Shown here: piece after piece, positions 1 to 8,746 of the stretch
Position numbering within the stretch: position 1 is the first letter of the stretch
How the letters are laid out: each line of letters opens with the position of its first letter
Assembly: GCA_019359675.1 (NCBI GenBank)
Contig: JAHHGX010000069.1
Location: 124,001 to 188,000 of the forward strand
Origin: Calothrix sp. FI2-JRJ7
Lineage (GTDB): Bacteria > Cyanobacteriota > Cyanobacteriia > Cyanobacteriales > Nostocaceae
Direction of reading: 5' to 3'
DNA: 64,000 nt
Notes under the pieces: generated by a model
Databases searched by the model: none
Seen by the model: only the letters and a program-made list of their open reading frames with translations
Told to the model about the DNA's origin: nothing
Translations under genes and position numbers: made by a program

Positions 1-109
1 CCGAAACTATACCAAGAGAACGTTTATGTGGTAGTAACGCTTGCTCACCTTCACTTTGATAATCTTCGTATGCAAGCAAAAGTCCAGCGGAAAGCTTTTC
101 GTGTCTCAT
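1..109 (-). CDS. N-terminal fragment of a conserved protein, possibly S8-peptidase-like (cut by window edge)
   Basis: Reading leftwards from an ATG at 109, an open frame of 36 codons runs off the window. It starts MRHEKLSAGLLLAYEDYQSE. A GAGGG ribosome binding site lies about 6 bases before the ATG, which supports the start. The N-terminus resembles, from memory, those of large cyanobacterial subtilisin-like (S8) proteins, but no catalytic motif is within the window, so the family name is a guess. Only the start of the gene is visible. Confidence 0.5.
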   Translation of the reverse strand, partial: MRHEKLSAGLLLAYEDYQSEGEQALLPHKRSLGIVS

Positions 110-439
110 TTTTACCCTCTATATTTTTAATTTTTACTAGTTAGTTATTTAGTTATATGCCTGTAGTAGATTAATCACCTGGTTGACTTCAGATATTAAA
201 TAAATTCTTAGATATCGTACATGTGACTGTATCGCTTTAGACAATGCAGACCTTTATAGCCCTCTCAATTTCAGATCGAAAAGGGGGCATGACCCCTCTT
301 TGTGTCAAATGAATTACTATACTGCTAGATAATTAAAGCTATACACGGTCAAATTTGAAGATTTCGGAAAATTCCAAATATAGAGAAACCTGGTTTCTTA
401 AAGAAACCAGGTTTCTGAGGCAAAAAATAAAGGTGATAC
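110..439. other. intergenic region between divergent neighbours
   Basis: AT-rich stretch without a convincing gene. It holds the upstream region of the minus-strand gene that starts at 109. A small stem lies near 284-297 (AGGGG, loop, CCCCT) without a clean T-run. The palindromic repeat at 383-416, just behind the small membrane protein gene, may end transcription coming from def. Confidence 0.5.
383..416. repeat. AGAAACC(T/C)GGTTTCT palindromic repeat, copy 1
   Basis: Two back-to-back copies of the 15-mer palindrome AGAAACCTGGTTTCT separated by one or two bases, so the whole block can fold into one long hairpin. It belongs to a dispersed family also seen near 4257, 6314, 15251, 16401 and 51730. 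It sits directly after the stop of the small membrane protein gene and could act as a terminator. Confidence 0.8.
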
Positions 440-643
440 TTATTTCATATTCGTTTTTGCGTCCTTGACTGCTGCTAAAAAGCTAAGTGCAGTTGCTGGA
501 ATGCTCAAAGCTAAGATGATGGCAGTGGTTTGCGTACCGAGGTTAGGTTGACCATAACTTAATTCAAAAACAGAACCAACTGCTGCAATTGCAGTAACGC
601 ACGAAACTGCTAGGAAGAAACCGCTTTTTGGGGTTAGATACAC
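440..643 (-). CDS. small two-helix membrane protein (hypothetical)
   Basis: 67 residues, GTG start at 643. Two hydrophobic segments are visible: residues about 9-27 (FFLAVSCVTAIAAVGSVFEL) and about 40-58 (TAIILALSIPATALSFLAAV). The tail is short and lysine-rich (KDAKTNMK). The gene starts 15 bases after the stop of the peptide deformylase gene on the same strand, with GGCGGA upstream, so the two are probably co-transcribed. No family with a known function is recognised; a small integral membrane protein conserved among cyanobacteria is the likeliest reading. Confidence 0.6.
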   Translation of the reverse strand: MYLTPKSGFFLAVSCVTAIAAVGSVFELSYGQPNLGTQTTAIILALSIPATALSFLAAVKDAKTNMK

Positions 644-658
644 TTTTAATATCCGCCT

Positions 659-1222
659 TTATACTATTGGTTTAACTGCTTGCTGTGAGAAACCATTTTT
701 AGATAGTTCCTGTCCCAATGCAAGGGAATTTTCTACGCGATCTACAAAAACCACACCGTTGAGGTGGTCCATTTCGTGTAGAATACAACGCGCGAGTAAA
801 CCATCAGCTTTCAGCGTTTTCGGACGACCGTATTCGTCTTTGTAAGCAATTTCCACGCTTTCTGGACGTTTAACATCCATGTAAACGTTGGGGATACTTA
901 GACATCCTTCTTGAGCAACGTCACATTTTTCGCTCGTTTGTTTAATGGTAGGGTTAATTAAAACCAATGGTGGACTGTTGGGTTTGTCGGGTTCTAAATC
1001 GATAACAATAAGTTGCTTATTAATGGCAACTTGAGGCGCCGCTAACCCAATACCATCGCTACTGTACATAGTTTGCAGCATTTGACGTGCGAGTTGACGA
1101 ATTTCATCGTCAATCTTTGTAACCCGCTTGGCTGGTTGACGTAGCGCACGGTCTCCCAGGTAGTGCAACTTCAAAGGGGGATTTTTTAACTTTTTCTTCT
1201 CAACGGCGATATCAGATGGCAT
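659..1222 (-). CDS. def: peptide deformylase
   Basis: Removes the N-formyl group from the initiator methionine of nascent cytosolic proteins, using a bound metal ion. All three family motifs are present in order: GIGLAAPQV, EGCLSIP (metal-binding Cys) and HEMDH (catalytic Glu between two metal-binding His). With the ATG at 1222 the protein has 187 residues and begins MPSDIAVEKKK, which matches what I recall of cyanobacterial deformylases. A GTG four codons upstream at 1234 is also open but has no better ribosome site. The gene leads a two-gene unit with the small membrane protein behind it. Length and motifs are normal for an active enzyme. Confidence 0.95.
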   Translation of the reverse strand: MPSDIAVEKKKLKNPPLKLHYLGDRALRQPAKRVTKIDDEIRQLARQMLQTMYSSDGIGLAAPQVAINKQLIVIDLEPDKPNSPPLVLINPTIKQTSEKCDVAQEGCLSIPNVYMDVKRPESVEIAYKDEYGRPKTLKADGLLARCILHEMDHLNGVVFVDRVENSLALGQELSKNGFSQQAVKPIV

Positions 1223-1440
1223 GGGGAAAGTCACTCGCTCTAACTGGCTAGTTTTATACGGTATGTTACTTCAATCTTAACAATTCTCGCAGCATTGGTC
1301 AGACAAAGGAAAAGGATGGCAAAATCTAAATAATATTAAGTGCTAAAACAAACTATTTTCTCTCGTGGTAGTATAAATACACCAATAAAATTGTAAATTT
1401 GATAAAAACTATGACCCTTCTTAAAGCAATGTTTTTGTAG

Positions 1441-1499
1441 GGTGCGTGACGCTAACAACAATTTTTAAACGAAGCGATAACCCTGTAGCGTCACGCACC
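1441..1499. repeat. GGTGCGTGACGCTA inverted-repeat element, copy 1
   Basis: The 14-base arm GGTGCGTGACGCTA (1441-1454) is exactly complementary to TAGCGTCACGCACC (1486-1499), with a 31-base centre. The same architecture recurs at 8686-8746 and 55611-55669 with variable centres. Short ends, no coding capacity and dispersed copies suggest a MITE-like or REP-like element. Confidence 0.85.
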
Positions 1500-1672
1500 A
1501 TATTCAATCAGTGTAAAATTATATAATTAATCAACCTAATAATAGTCATGAGCGACGATGATGGATGAATCTATAGCTAGATTAACAACTTTAAATGAAA
1601 GGCTATTAAGCAGGCGCCAGTTTTAACTCCTCCTCTGTGTCCTTTGTGTCTTTGTGGTAATAAGTAATATGT

Positions 1673-1726
1673 GTTGGGTTTCCCTGCGGGACACTACGTG
1701 AACGCAAAGCCTCCACCCAACCTACA
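1673..1726. repeat. GTTGGGT...ACCCAAC repeat, copy 1
   Basis: Starts with GTTGGGTTTCCCTGCGGGAC and ends with CTCCACCCAACCTAC. Related copies lie at 5565-5596 (short) and 55716-55769; a partial relative (CTCCGGAGACACTCCGTGAA) lies near 5733. It belongs to a repeat type common between genes of filamentous cyanobacteria. Confidence 0.75.
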
Positions 1727-1858
1727 ATTGTGACGGGGCTTGCGATACCCGTTCCACAAGAGTCTAACAAGAAAGTTTATACTCCCTTTACTGTTGCTTG
1801 TTGCAAAGGTTATAACAGTAGGCTGGTATTGAGTGCAATTAGGCACACAGGGGAAACC

Positions 1859-2761
1859 GTGTTAAAAATATTTACAAAGTTAGATTATCTTCTTAAAGAG
1901 ACGTTTTTGGGTTTAAAGCGGGGCGCCTGGATGAACTGGGCAGCGGTGAGTACTATTACAGTACTGCTGTTTTTATTCGGTATGAGTCTCCAAACTTCTT
2001 GGCAATTAGAAAAGTTGCTTAACCAGTTTGGTAGTCAGTTGGAGGTGTCGGTATATTTAGAAAGTAATGCTTCGGCTGCTGTTCTGGCGCCAATGGTAGC
2101 CCAAATCCCAGGAGTAGTGAATGTAGAAAATATTACAAAAGATCAAGCTTGGACAAAGTTGGTGCAAGAGTTGGGAATGTCTGATATTGAAGGCGCCACT
2201 CAGCAGCTTGGGACTAACCCATTGGTGGATGAATTAAAAGTTAAAGCGCGCTCGGCTGATGCAGTACCTAAATTAGCAACGCAGTTGGCGAAGTTGAAAG
2301 GTGTGGAAACAGTGCAATATGTTGATGAAGCGGTTGTACGCATTGCTCAGTTGCATCGCGGTTTGAATTGGATGACGTTGACTATTACAGTTATTTTAAC
2401 TTTGACTGCTATTGCTGTAACGAGTATTACGATTCGCTTGATTGTGATGGCACGGCGCCGTGAAATTGAAATTATGCAGCTTGTTGGCGCCACTTCTACG
2501 TGGATATACTTGCCTTTTATTTTCCAAGGTGTTGCTTTTGGATTATTTGGTGGTGGAATAGCTTGGAGTTTTATTAGTTTGACTTCTCGGTTTGTTAACC
2601 AGCTACTTCGTAACCAACCCGAATTTATTAAATTTCTGACTACAGGATTAAAATTATCCTTCGCACAAACATTACTTTTACCATTAGTTCTTTTGGGGTT
2701 CGGTGCAACGGTAGGATTAATGGGGAGCTTCGTAGCTGTCCGTCGGTTCGCAAAAGGATAG
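1859..2761 (+). CDS. ftsX: cell division protein FtsX (permease-like)
   Basis: Inner-membrane partner of the ATPase FtsE; the FtsEX complex links septum formation to cell-wall hydrolysis. The chosen GTG at 1859 is preceded by AGGGGA at ideal spacing and gives 300 residues, the normal FtsX length; the longer frame from 1730 would add a 43-residue tail beginning beside a repeat. The family layout is visible: a cytoplasmic lead (FTKLDYLLKETFLGLKRG), transmembrane helix 1 near residues 25-45, a periplasmic loop, then three more helices near 173-195, 215-240 and 272-295, with the MARRREIEIMQLVGAT signature between helices 2 and 3. FtsE is not in this window. The next gene follows after 4 bases. 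Confidence 0.93.
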   Translation: MLKIFTKLDYLLKETFLGLKRGAWMNWAAVSTITVLLFLFGMSLQTSWQLEKLLNQFGSQLEVSVYLESNASAAVLAPMVAQIPGVVNVENITKDQAWTKLVQELGMSDIEGATQQLGTNPLVDELKVKARSADAVPKLATQLAKLKGVETVQYVDEAVVRIAQLHRGLNWMTLTITVILTLTAIAVTSITIRLIVMARRREIEIMQLVGATSTWIYLPFIFQGVAFGLFGGGIAWSFISLTSRFVNQLLRNQPEFIKFLTTGLKLSFAQTLLLPLVLLGFGATVGLMGSFVAVRRFAKG

Positions 2762-2765
2762 GGTT

Positions 2766-3575
2766 GTGCTTAATCAGTGGGAATCTTTTCTAAAAAATCT
2801 TAATGTTTGGGTGGGTTCGTTTACACAGTTCTCACCCCAAGGAGAACAAGTTGACGACCGTGCGAGTCGTTTAATACTTGAGGGACTTAATGATAATCAA
2901 TCCGCACGCTTAACATTACAACGCGAAGGATTACAAGATTTAGTTTTAGAATTTAGTACGATAGCACGAAGTACGTTATTTTTTGAAAACGGTGCCTTTA
3001 GTCAAGGTACAATACAGTTCGCACCGTTTGCAGAATTTGGTGCCGAATTTGGATTAATTCATGAAAATCGCCGTTTGCGTTTAGTACAGTTATTTAATAA
3101 CGAAGGTAATTTGAAATCACTTACCCTAATCAGGGAGCATACTGAAGGAAGCAATAAAGCCGAACGTCCACCGTTGAGTGTGGAAGCTTTACTGGGAGAA
3201 TGGGAAGGGGAAACTACTACTATATTTACAGATTTACGTAACCCTGTGACTTCCACAACCAAGATGAAACTGCATCTCGAAGACGGTCGCTTAGTCCAAA
3301 ATCTTAGTTTCGCAAATCATACCATCACTTCAACAGCTAAAATCAACGGTTCTATTCTTGAGTTTGATGGCAACCCAAATAACCCTATACATATATTAAT
3401 GTTGCCTGACGGCACCTCGGCAACTTTCCCTGCCAAATTACAACCACGACAACCTTTATTTCTAGAAACCGGATGGCTTATTGAACCAAACTGGCGCCAG
3501 CGTATGATTCGTTCGTATGATGATAAAGGAGAATGGACGAGCTTGACTTTGGCATCAGAAAGAAAAATTGGGTAA
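2766..3575 (+). CDS. DUF3598-like conserved protein (lipocalin-like fold suspected)
   Basis: 269 residues, GTG start at 2766, 4 bases behind ftsX with its ribosome site (AAAAGGATAGG) over the ftsX end, so the two are coupled. No signal peptide or membrane helix, so probably cytosolic. The pattern fits the cyanobacterial DUF3598 family: an N-terminal WESFLKNL segment, repeated beta-strand patterns in two halves, and a C-terminal region with WLIEPNWRQRMIRSYDDKGE and SLTLASERK. Known relatives are beta-rich barrels; no reaction is established. Family assignment is from recall of the pattern. Confidence 0.75.
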   Translation: MLNQWESFLKNLNVWVGSFTQFSPQGEQVDDRASRLILEGLNDNQSARLTLQREGLQDLVLEFSTIARSTLFFENGAFSQGTIQFAPFAEFGAEFGLIHENRRLRLVQLFNNEGNLKSLTLIREHTEGSNKAERPPLSVEALLGEWEGETTTIFTDLRNPVTSTTKMKLHLEDGRLVQNLSFANHTITSTAKINGSILEFDGNPNNPIHILMLPDGTSATFPAKLQPRQPLFLETGWLIEPNWRQRMIRSYDDKGEWTSLTLASERKIG

Positions 3576-3576
3576 T

Positions 3577-4089
3577 CTATTTATTTAAGATTAACCACCA
3601 TTCTTTTTGCTGGGGGTTCCACATTGGTTCATGTGTTTCACCTACAATATATGGCCCCCAATAACGACGTGAACCGTCTTGGGCAAATGCGACGACGACA
3701 TCTCCTTTGGATAATTGGAGTTTGCCATCAGGAAGTGATAAAAGTAAACCTTTTTCGCTTCCTTCTTGCGGTGCAAAGTCCCAATGCGCTGCTGGGGAAG
3801 CTTGTTTACTTCTTGATAATAAAGCTAGACGCACGGGTTGGTTTGCTTGGTTGCTAAGACGCAAGGTTCCAACACCAATATTTTTATTGGTTTTGACTGA
3901 GCTATAAGCTAGTAGTTCGGATGTTTGGGACGTTGATACTGTTTTTGATGGAATTTCTACAGGTGATGTTGATGCTACTTCGGTACCTGATGGCTCAAAC
4001 GAAACACTGACTTGGTAGCATCCGGCAAACAGTCCTAATATACCCAAGCAGCAGGCCGCTAAAAGGGTTGGATGATATTTTGATACCAT
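3577..4089 (-). CDS. putative lipoprotein, function unknown
   Basis: 170 residues beginning MVSKYHPTLLAACCLGILGLFAGCYQ: a short basic start, a hydrophobic stretch and a lipobox-like LFAGC with Cys 24 as the likely lipidated residue. The mature part begins with a Ser/Thr/Pro-rich linker and then a compact domain (about residues 70-170) ending in WGPYIVGETHEPMWNPQQKEWWLILNK. The tryptophan- and tyrosine-rich end suggests a small beta-domain facing the periplasm. Stop codons of this gene and the plus-strand DUF3598 gene are 1 base apart (convergent). No specific function recognised. Confidence 0.7.
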   Translation of the reverse strand: MVSKYHPTLLAACCLGILGLFAGCYQVSVSFEPSGTEVASTSPVEIPSKTVSTSQTSELLAYSSVKTNKNIGVGTLRLSNQANQPVRLALLSRSKQASPAAHWDFAPQEGSEKGLLLSLPDGKLQLSKGDVVVAFAQDGSRRYWGPYIVGETHEPMWNPQQKEWWLILNK

Positions 4090-4423
4090 ATCAATAATAT
4101 AAAAAATATAAGAATTGGAAACCTTGAAAGGCTATATTTTAAACTGAATTACGCCGAGTTCTTAAATCGAGCAAGTATATTATCTTACTAGAAGCAGAAA
4201 TTAATAGGGGTAATTATCCCCTATACAATATGAGTAAGTTAAGAAGATATTAAGACAGAAACCCGGTTTCTTTGTCGATATTTTATAATGAAAACAAAAA
4301 TTTTGCTCATAAACCGGGTTTCTTTATATTATTTTTAGCAACTGAATCTAAAGTTTATTGCCTCGTAGCTCTAAACTTAATGATAATTTGATTTTCCGAA
4401 AATATCTATAGTATGCATAAGGT
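4090..4423. other. intergenic region with hairpin repeat
   Basis: AT-rich divergent spacer upstream of the lipoprotein gene (leftward) and ycf20 (rightward). It holds the repeat at 4257-4325 and a short stem TAGGGG...CCCCTA near 4205-4222. No gene seen. Confidence 0.5.
4257..4325. repeat. AGAAACCCGGTTTCT repeat pair, copy 2
   Basis: AGAAACCCGGTTTCT at 4257-4271 and ATAAACCGGGTTTCTT at the right end enclose an AT-rich centre with AAAACAAAAATTTTG. Each end is a palindrome and the two ends are also complementary to one another. Layout matches the copies at 6314-6379 and 16401-16467, which suggests one mobile unit with two palindromic ends. Confidence 0.8.
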
Positions 4424-4753
4424 ATGCAAAATACACGGCTAAATAATTTGGTTGGCGCCATTATACTACGGTTTGGGCAGTGGTTATCTAACCCCTGGCG
4501 CCGTTGGTCAGTAATGATTATCAGCTTTTTGCTAGGTATTTTTATAGGAACGGCTATTTCGACGAGTGCAGGACAAAGAGCAGAACTAGACATTTACGTA
4601 GCAGCGCTTATTGTTTTGGCAGTTGAGTTAGTCAGTAGATTATTTTATCGGCGCCGTGTTGGTGTGGAATCATTTTGGATAGAAGCATTAAATATTTTCA
4701 AGATAGGTTTGACTTATAGTTTGTTTATTGAAGCATTTAAGTTAGGTTCTTAG
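4424..4753 (+). CDS. ycf20: Ycf20-like protein (DUF565)
   Basis: 109 residues with hydrophobic segments near residues 30-47 (WSVMIISFLLGIFIGTAIST) and 55-72 (IYVAALIVLAVELVSRLFY), then the conserved end FWIEALNIFKIGLTYSLFIEAFKLGS. This is the DUF565/Ycf20 pattern shared by cyanobacteria and plastids. Plant homologues are linked to non-photochemical quenching; a cyanobacterial role is not settled. The glycerate kinase gene follows after 5 bases, suggesting one transcript. Confidence 0.88.
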   Translation: MQNTRLNNLVGAIILRFGQWLSNPWRRWSVMIISFLLGIFIGTAISTSAGQRAELDIYVAALIVLAVELVSRLFYRRRVGVESFWIEALNIFKIGLTYSLFIEAFKLGS

Positions 4754-4758
4754 AGTTG

Positions 4759-5568
4759 ATGAGTATCCACCAACAATTAGCAGCACAAATAGCCCAACTG
4801 CGCTCCCACACAGGTCGTCCTATTATCCAAGGCATTTTAGGTGGACAAGGAACAGGTAAAACCACGTTAGCACTTAGTTTAATTTCAATTCTTGAGCAAA
4901 TGGGGTATTCTACTGTTACCTTATCGCTCGATGATTTATATAAGACTTATGATGCGCGTTTGGCACTACAGCAGCAAGACCCCCGTCTAATTTGGCGTGG
5001 TCCACCCGGAACCCACGATGTTGACTTGGGTTTGAACGTTCTTGAGGCAGTACGTAATGCGATTAGTCCAATTAGCATTCCACGCTTTGACAAGTCAATT
5101 CATAGTGGTGCAGGTGATAGAACAACTCCAGATACTTATATAAATATAGATATATTACTATTTGAAGGCTGGTTTGTAGGCGCCCGTCCAATTGACCCAG
5201 TGAAATTTGAGGCGCCTGTACCACCTATTATTAATGCAGCAGACAAAGCATTTGCACGCGACATGAACCAAGAACTAGCAAATTATTTACCTTTATGGCA
5301 ACGGTTAGATAGTTTAATAGTGTTGTATCCTCAAGACTACCGTTACTCGGTTCAATGGCGTAAAGAAGCTGAACATAAAATGATAGCTTCCGGTAGACCA
5401 GGAATGACCGATATCCAAATCGAAGAATTTGTTAATTATTTTTGGCGCGCATTACATCCCGAACTGTTTATTAAAGCGCTAATAACATCACCGCAATATG
5501 TAGACTCAGTTATAGAAATTGATGCAAACCATAACTTCGTCAAACTCTACCACCCATCAACCCCGTAG
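4759..5568 (+). CDS. D-glycerate 3-kinase, plant type (GLYK-like)
   Basis: Phosphorylates D-glycerate to 3-phosphoglycerate, closing the photorespiratory cycle. Evidence: P-loop GGQGTGKTT near residue 29, then the family signatures SLDDLYKTY, PRLIWRGPPGTHDVDLG and IPRFDKSIHSGAGDR, and the segment LLFEGWFVGARPI; all fit the GLYK/uridine-kinase-like P-loop family. An ATG at 4759 is preferred over a TTG one codon upstream; the protein is 269 residues. Plant-type GLYK is known from heterocyst-type cyanobacteria and plants, which fits the inferred taxon. The 3' end overlaps a short dispersed repeat (5565-5596). Confidence 0.85.
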   Translation: MSIHQQLAAQIAQLRSHTGRPIIQGILGGQGTGKTTLALSLISILEQMGYSTVTLSLDDLYKTYDARLALQQQDPRLIWRGPPGTHDVDLGLNVLEAVRNAISPISIPRFDKSIHSGAGDRTTPDTYINIDILLFEGWFVGARPIDPVKFEAPVPPIINAADKAFARDMNQELANYLPLWQRLDSLIVLYPQDYRYSVQWRKEAEHKMIASGRPGMTDIQIEEFVNYFWRALHPELFIKALITSPQYVDSVIEIDANHNFVKLYHPSTP

Positions 5569-5596
5569 GTTAGGTGGAGCGCCAGCGCAACCCAAC
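5565..5596. repeat. GTTGGGT-type repeat, short copy 2
   Basis: GTAGGTTAGGTGGAGCGCCA followed by GCGCAACCCAAC. It is in the opposite orientation to the copies at 1673 and 55716 and shorter. It overlaps the last codon of the glycerate kinase gene. Confidence 0.6.
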
Positions 5597-5905
5597 ATCA
5601 ACAAAACTATGATATATTTTTACCTTATTAGGCGCAGATGCACAGAGTGAAGAGAGTTAGTTTAAGGCGCCTGATATAATCAAATCAGGCAATAATTATT
5701 ACTTTTATTTTTATAAATTAAGTATTATTCTCCTCCGGAGACACTCCGTGAACGCAAAAAAAGCGCATTGGTTACAGGATGAATGTGGGTAATTAACGTA
5801 ATTTTTATACAGATGACCCTAATCATCCCATCAGGTGATGTATATATAACGCAAGAGTAATATCTTAGAAATATCTAGAGTTCCCTGACTTGAAAGGGGT
5901 CAAGA
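5597..5905. other. intergenic region
   Basis: Upstream region of the exported protein gene at 5906. It contains a GGCGCC site at about 5668 inside a small stem (GCCTGAT...ATCAGGC) and a partial relative of the GTTGGGT repeat near 5731-5760. No gene seen. Confidence 0.45.
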
Positions 5906-6304
5906 ATGAAAAAGATTATTTATACTTTATTATCTTTAACAAGCGCATCAGTCTTTTTACTCAATAACGAACCAGCGCAAGCACATCGTTATCGACACCC
6001 TTACTCCCGTAACTATTATTACGGTGATTTTTATCGTCGAGCATATCCCAGAAGATATTGCTACCCTGTAACACGGTGGTATGTAAACCAAGACCCAGCA
6101 TATCATCCGCGCGCTTATTCCGACGGTTATCGTCAAGGACGAGAAAGTGCCAAAAATGGTAACTCATATAAAGAGCGTACCGCAGGTGGAGAATTTGCGC
6201 GCGGTTTTGAGGATGGTTTCTATGGTAGAGAGTTTCAAGGGCAAAAAAATATTGTCGCAAATGCTTATCAACCATTTACGACAAGTGAATGTGATTGGTA
6301 TTAA
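5906..6304 (+). CDS. exported Tyr/Arg-rich small protein, function unknown
   Basis: 132 residues with a Sec signal peptide: MKKIIYTLLSLTSASVFLLN, then a likely cut at AQA|H near residue 26. The mature part is rich in Tyr, Arg and His (YRHPYSRNYYYGDFYRRAYP) and ends with a region carrying GYRQGRESAKNG and EFARGFEDGFYGRE. A strong AAGGGG ribosome site precedes the ATG. Two or three Cys remain in the mature protein. Probably a periplasmic or surface protein; no family with known function is recognised. It stands alone, followed by a hairpin repeat. Confidence 0.75.
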   Translation: MKKIIYTLLSLTSASVFLLNNEPAQAHRYRHPYSRNYYYGDFYRRAYPRRYCYPVTRWYVNQDPAYHPRAYSDGYRQGRESAKNGNSYKERTAGGEFARGFEDGFYGREFQGQKNIVANAYQPFTTSECDWY

Positions 6305-6313
6305 TGTGAGTCA

Positions 6314-6379
6314 AAGAAACCGGGTTTCTAGGCAAATCATCGTTTTTATGACAATATCGAACAATAAACCCGGTTTCTA
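6314..6379. repeat. AGAAACCGGGTTTCT repeat pair, copy 3
   Basis: AGAAACCGGGTTTCTA at the left end and TAAACCCGGTTTCTA at the right end, with a 34-base centre. It lies between the convergent exported-protein and selO genes, where a hairpin could serve both as terminator. Confidence 0.8.
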
Positions 6380-6384
6380 AGATT

Positions 6385-7845
6385 TTAATTTTGTATTTCT
6401 TTGATTAAGTTGTAGAACGGTTCCCAGTTATTGTCTTGTGCGATGGGTTCCCATACCGATTCTATGACGGGACGCAGGATTACTGTTTTGGGGTTGGCTT
6501 GAATTAAAGTTTGACCAACTTTCTCGATTTCTTCCGGCGCCATGTTCGTTAAAATTTTATGGTACAACCCACACCAGTGTAAAAATAATTCTGATGCTCC
6601 TAGTTCTACAGCAATTTCTGAACCACTTAATATCAAGCTAGCATCATCACGCCATTTGTTCGAGAAAGTTGTAGCAAGGTCACTGAAAAAGTGGTGGTAG
6701 CTAACGGGATAATTATTTAGAAAGCGTAGTGTTGCTTTTAATAGTTCGTCATATTCAGCAGATTCTAGCTTTTCTAAGTTATTAAATCCTAATTTTTTGA
6801 GCATCAACACGCGGTATTGAGCGTGATAACAGTCTTCAAAGTGTGATAATCCTTGTTCCATGTCAGCTGTGGGAATGACTGCTGAAAGTGGTTTTTGTAA
6901 CAATTCTAGATTCAGCTTACAAATTCCTGGTTGGTTGGAATAACTGTAACGTCCGTAGTAGTCAAAATAAGCTGCTGTAAAAGTTGGGTCAAATTTAGGG
7001 ATAAATGCGTATGGTCCGTAGTCAAAACTTTCACCAGTTATTGACATATTATCTGTGTTTAAAACTGCATGACAGAAACCTGCTGCCATCCACTGTGCTA
7101 CAAGCAAAGCGACTCTTTGTACTAGCTCACTGTAGAAAAGGGCGTATTTATCTGGCTCGGCGCCAAGATGCGAATAATATATATAGATAACATGGTTTAA
7201 TAACTTAGTGATTAAATCTGGGCGCCGGATATAATTCAATCTTTCAAAAGTTCCGAAGCGAATGTGTGATTTACTAAAGCGCACCATTACCGAAGAACGA
7301 GTCGGTGACGGTTCATCACCACGCCATAAATCTAAACCTGTTTCAATCATACTCAAACAACGTGATGTGTTAACACCCATTCGGTGTAACATCTCAGCAG
7401 CTAAAACTTCGCGTACCCCTCCCTTGAGAGTCAACATTCCATCACCACCACGCGAATAAGGTGTTCTTCCTGAACCTTTTGTGCCAAAATCGTAGAGTTG
7501 CTCATCAGTCCCACGAACTTGAGCGTACAGAAAACCTCTACCATCACCTAGTTGCGGATTGTACTCACCAAATTGATAACCGTGGTACCGTAACGCTAGT
7601 AAGGGTTTATGCACCTCAAATTTTCCAAAAGCTTCGATAAAATGTTCGTCACTGACATTTGCTGCATCTAAACCTAAACGCGACAGTAGTGCATCGTTAC
7701 GCCATCGTAAAATATGTTGAGGAAATTCTCCTGCTTCTACTTCGTCATAATAATCATCACCCAGTTCCAGTATGGCTCTTTCGTAGTTTAGAGAAAGAAA
7801 TGGGTTTTGCGAAGAGGTGTTAAGGTTAGTTTCAGGCAAAGTCAT
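6385..7845 (-). CDS. selO: protein adenylyltransferase SelO (YdiU family)
   Basis: SelO is a pseudokinase-fold enzyme that transfers AMP from ATP to Ser/Thr/Tyr of target proteins. Typical blocks are all present: [70 protein letters not shown] and FDYGPYAFI, which include the metal-binding Asn/Asp of the NTDN motif and the DYGP Asp. At 486 residues it matches bacterial SelO forms that lack the C-terminal selenocysteine extension of animal proteins. Monocistronic, ending within a few bases of a hairpin repeat. Confidence 0.93.
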   Translation of the reverse strand: MTLPETNLNTSSQNPFLSLNYERAILELGDDYYDEVEAGEFPQHILRWRNDALLSRLGLDAANVSDEHFIEAFGKFEVHKPLLALRYHGYQFGEYNPQLGDGRGFLYAQVRGTDEQLYDFGTKGSGRTPYSRGGDGMLTLKGGVREVLAAEMLHRMGVNTSRCLSMIETGLDLWRGDEPSPTRSSVMVRFSKSHIRFGTFERLNYIRRPDLITKLLNHVIYIYYSHLGAEPDKYALFYSELVQRVALLVAQWMAAGFCHAVLNTDNMSITGESFDYGPYAFIPKFDPTFTAAYFDYYGRYSYSNQPGICKLNLELLQKPLSAVIPTADMEQGLSHFEDCYHAQYRVLMLKKLGFNNLEKLESAEYDELLKATLRFLNNYPVSYHHFFSDLATTFSNKWRDDASLILSGSEIAVELGASELFLHWCGLYHKILTNMAPEEIEKVGQTLIQANPKTVILRPVIESVWEPIAQDNNWEPFYNLIKEIQN

Positions 7846-8025
7846 TACGAGTACGGCAATTATTGGTTCTGCTTTCAGTCTACCTAAGAAAGCGAATGGT
7901 TGACCAAGTTTGTTTTTAGTGGTACAGATAAGGAATTTTAGGTCAGTGCATCTAAAATCTAAGAATTACAGTCATATAAACTGTTGGAAAGATTAAATAT
8001 TTAAGAGAGCGTAACAAGTAAGTCT

Positions 8026-8685
8026 ATGAGTGATAAAGTACAAGATTTAAAAAATAAGCTTATTCGGTTAACAAGTTTAGATAAAAGCTTTGAAGTATTT
8101 GGTTCGGAATCGCACCAGTATAGATTAAATCCTTGCTTGAGTGAAGCTGAAGTTTATGAATTAGAGGCTAAGTATAAAGTAACACTACCAACAGAGTTTC
8201 GTGATTTTTTGTTGAACGTAGGAAATGGTGGTGTTGGTCCGGGTTATGGATTGATAGGTATAGATAGTGTGGAACTATCTAAAATGGAAATATTGGGTAA
8301 TAGCTTTTTATCTTTGCCGTTTTGTTTAAATGAAGAGTGGAATGATTTAGATTTATTACAAATTAGTAACGGAGACGCTCCAAGCGCGTATTATGACCCG
8401 ATGCTAGTGCAGGGGAGTCTTCTTGTTGCCGAGTATGGATGTGGGATTGAAGCTCGATTAGTGATTACAGGAGAACAAGCGGGTAAAATTTGGATTGATG
8501 ACCGAGTAGGGGAAGGTGGTATATATCCTTTAACTTGTCATTGTGCTGCTTTTTTCCATGACGACCCAGATATTGAAGATAATTTGTATGAGTCAGTAGA
8601 AGAGGTAAAAGAAGCCTTAACTTTTTACGAGTGGTATGATAATTGGTTAAATCGCAGCATCAGCCAAGTCGTACAGTTAGGGTAG
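8026..8685 (+). CDS. SMI1/KNR4 (SUKH) family protein
   Basis: 219 residues, soluble. The SUKH signature is near residues 40-80: LSEAEVYELEAKYKVTLPTEFRDFL, LLNVGNGGVGPGYGL. The rest is acidic, with a WIDDRVGEGGIYPL segment. In many bacteria SUKH proteins are immunity proteins of polymorphic toxins, but no toxin gene lies beside this one, so its role is open. The stop codon touches the repeat at 8686. It is flanked by selO (divergent) and a GT2 gene (convergent). Confidence 0.8.
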   Translation: MSDKVQDLKNKLIRLTSLDKSFEVFGSESHQYRLNPCLSEAEVYELEAKYKVTLPTEFRDFLLNVGNGGVGPGYGLIGIDSVELSKMEILGNSFLSLPFCLNEEWNDLDLLQISNGDAPSAYYDPMLVQGSLLVAEYGCGIEARLVITGEQAGKIWIDDRVGEGGIYPLTCHCAAFFHDDPDIEDNLYESVEEVKEALTFYEWYDNWLNRSISQVVQLG

Positions 8686-8746
8686 GGTGCGTGAAGGCTA
8701 CAATAATTTTAAAACGAAGCAACCAATCTAGTAGCCTTCACGCACC
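8686..8746. repeat. GGTGCGTGA inverted-repeat element, copy 2
   Basis: GGTGCGTGAAGGCTAC at the left and GTAGCCTTCACGCACC at the right are perfect complements (16 bases). Compared with copies 1 and 3, both arms changed together (AAGGCT for ACGCT), so pairing has been kept. The element begins right after the SUKH stop codon, and the convergent GT2 gene reads into it and stops inside it. Confidence 0.85.

Larger units (their letters stand above)
1223..1858. other. intergenic region between def and ftsX, with two dispersed repeats
   Basis: This divergent spacer must carry promoters for def (leftward) and ftsX (rightward). It holds two repeat elements (1441-1499 and 1673-1726). Open frame extends from 1730 into ftsX, but the stretch 1730-1858 begins right at the edge of the second repeat and looks unlike FtsX, so it is treated as non-coding. 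Confidence 0.6.

Noticed and set aside
278-302. Rho-independent terminator AGGGG...CCCCT
   Set aside because: Short stem and no proper T-run on either strand; not adjacent to a gene end.
1730-1858. N-terminal extension of FtsX
   Set aside because: Begins beside a dispersed repeat, is unlike FtsX, and the GTG at 1859 has a good ribosome site and gives normal length.
8026-8685. Immunity gene of a polymorphic toxin system
   Set aside because: SUKH proteins often are, but no toxin, repeat-rich exported protein or second immunity gene lies nearby; only the family call is kept.
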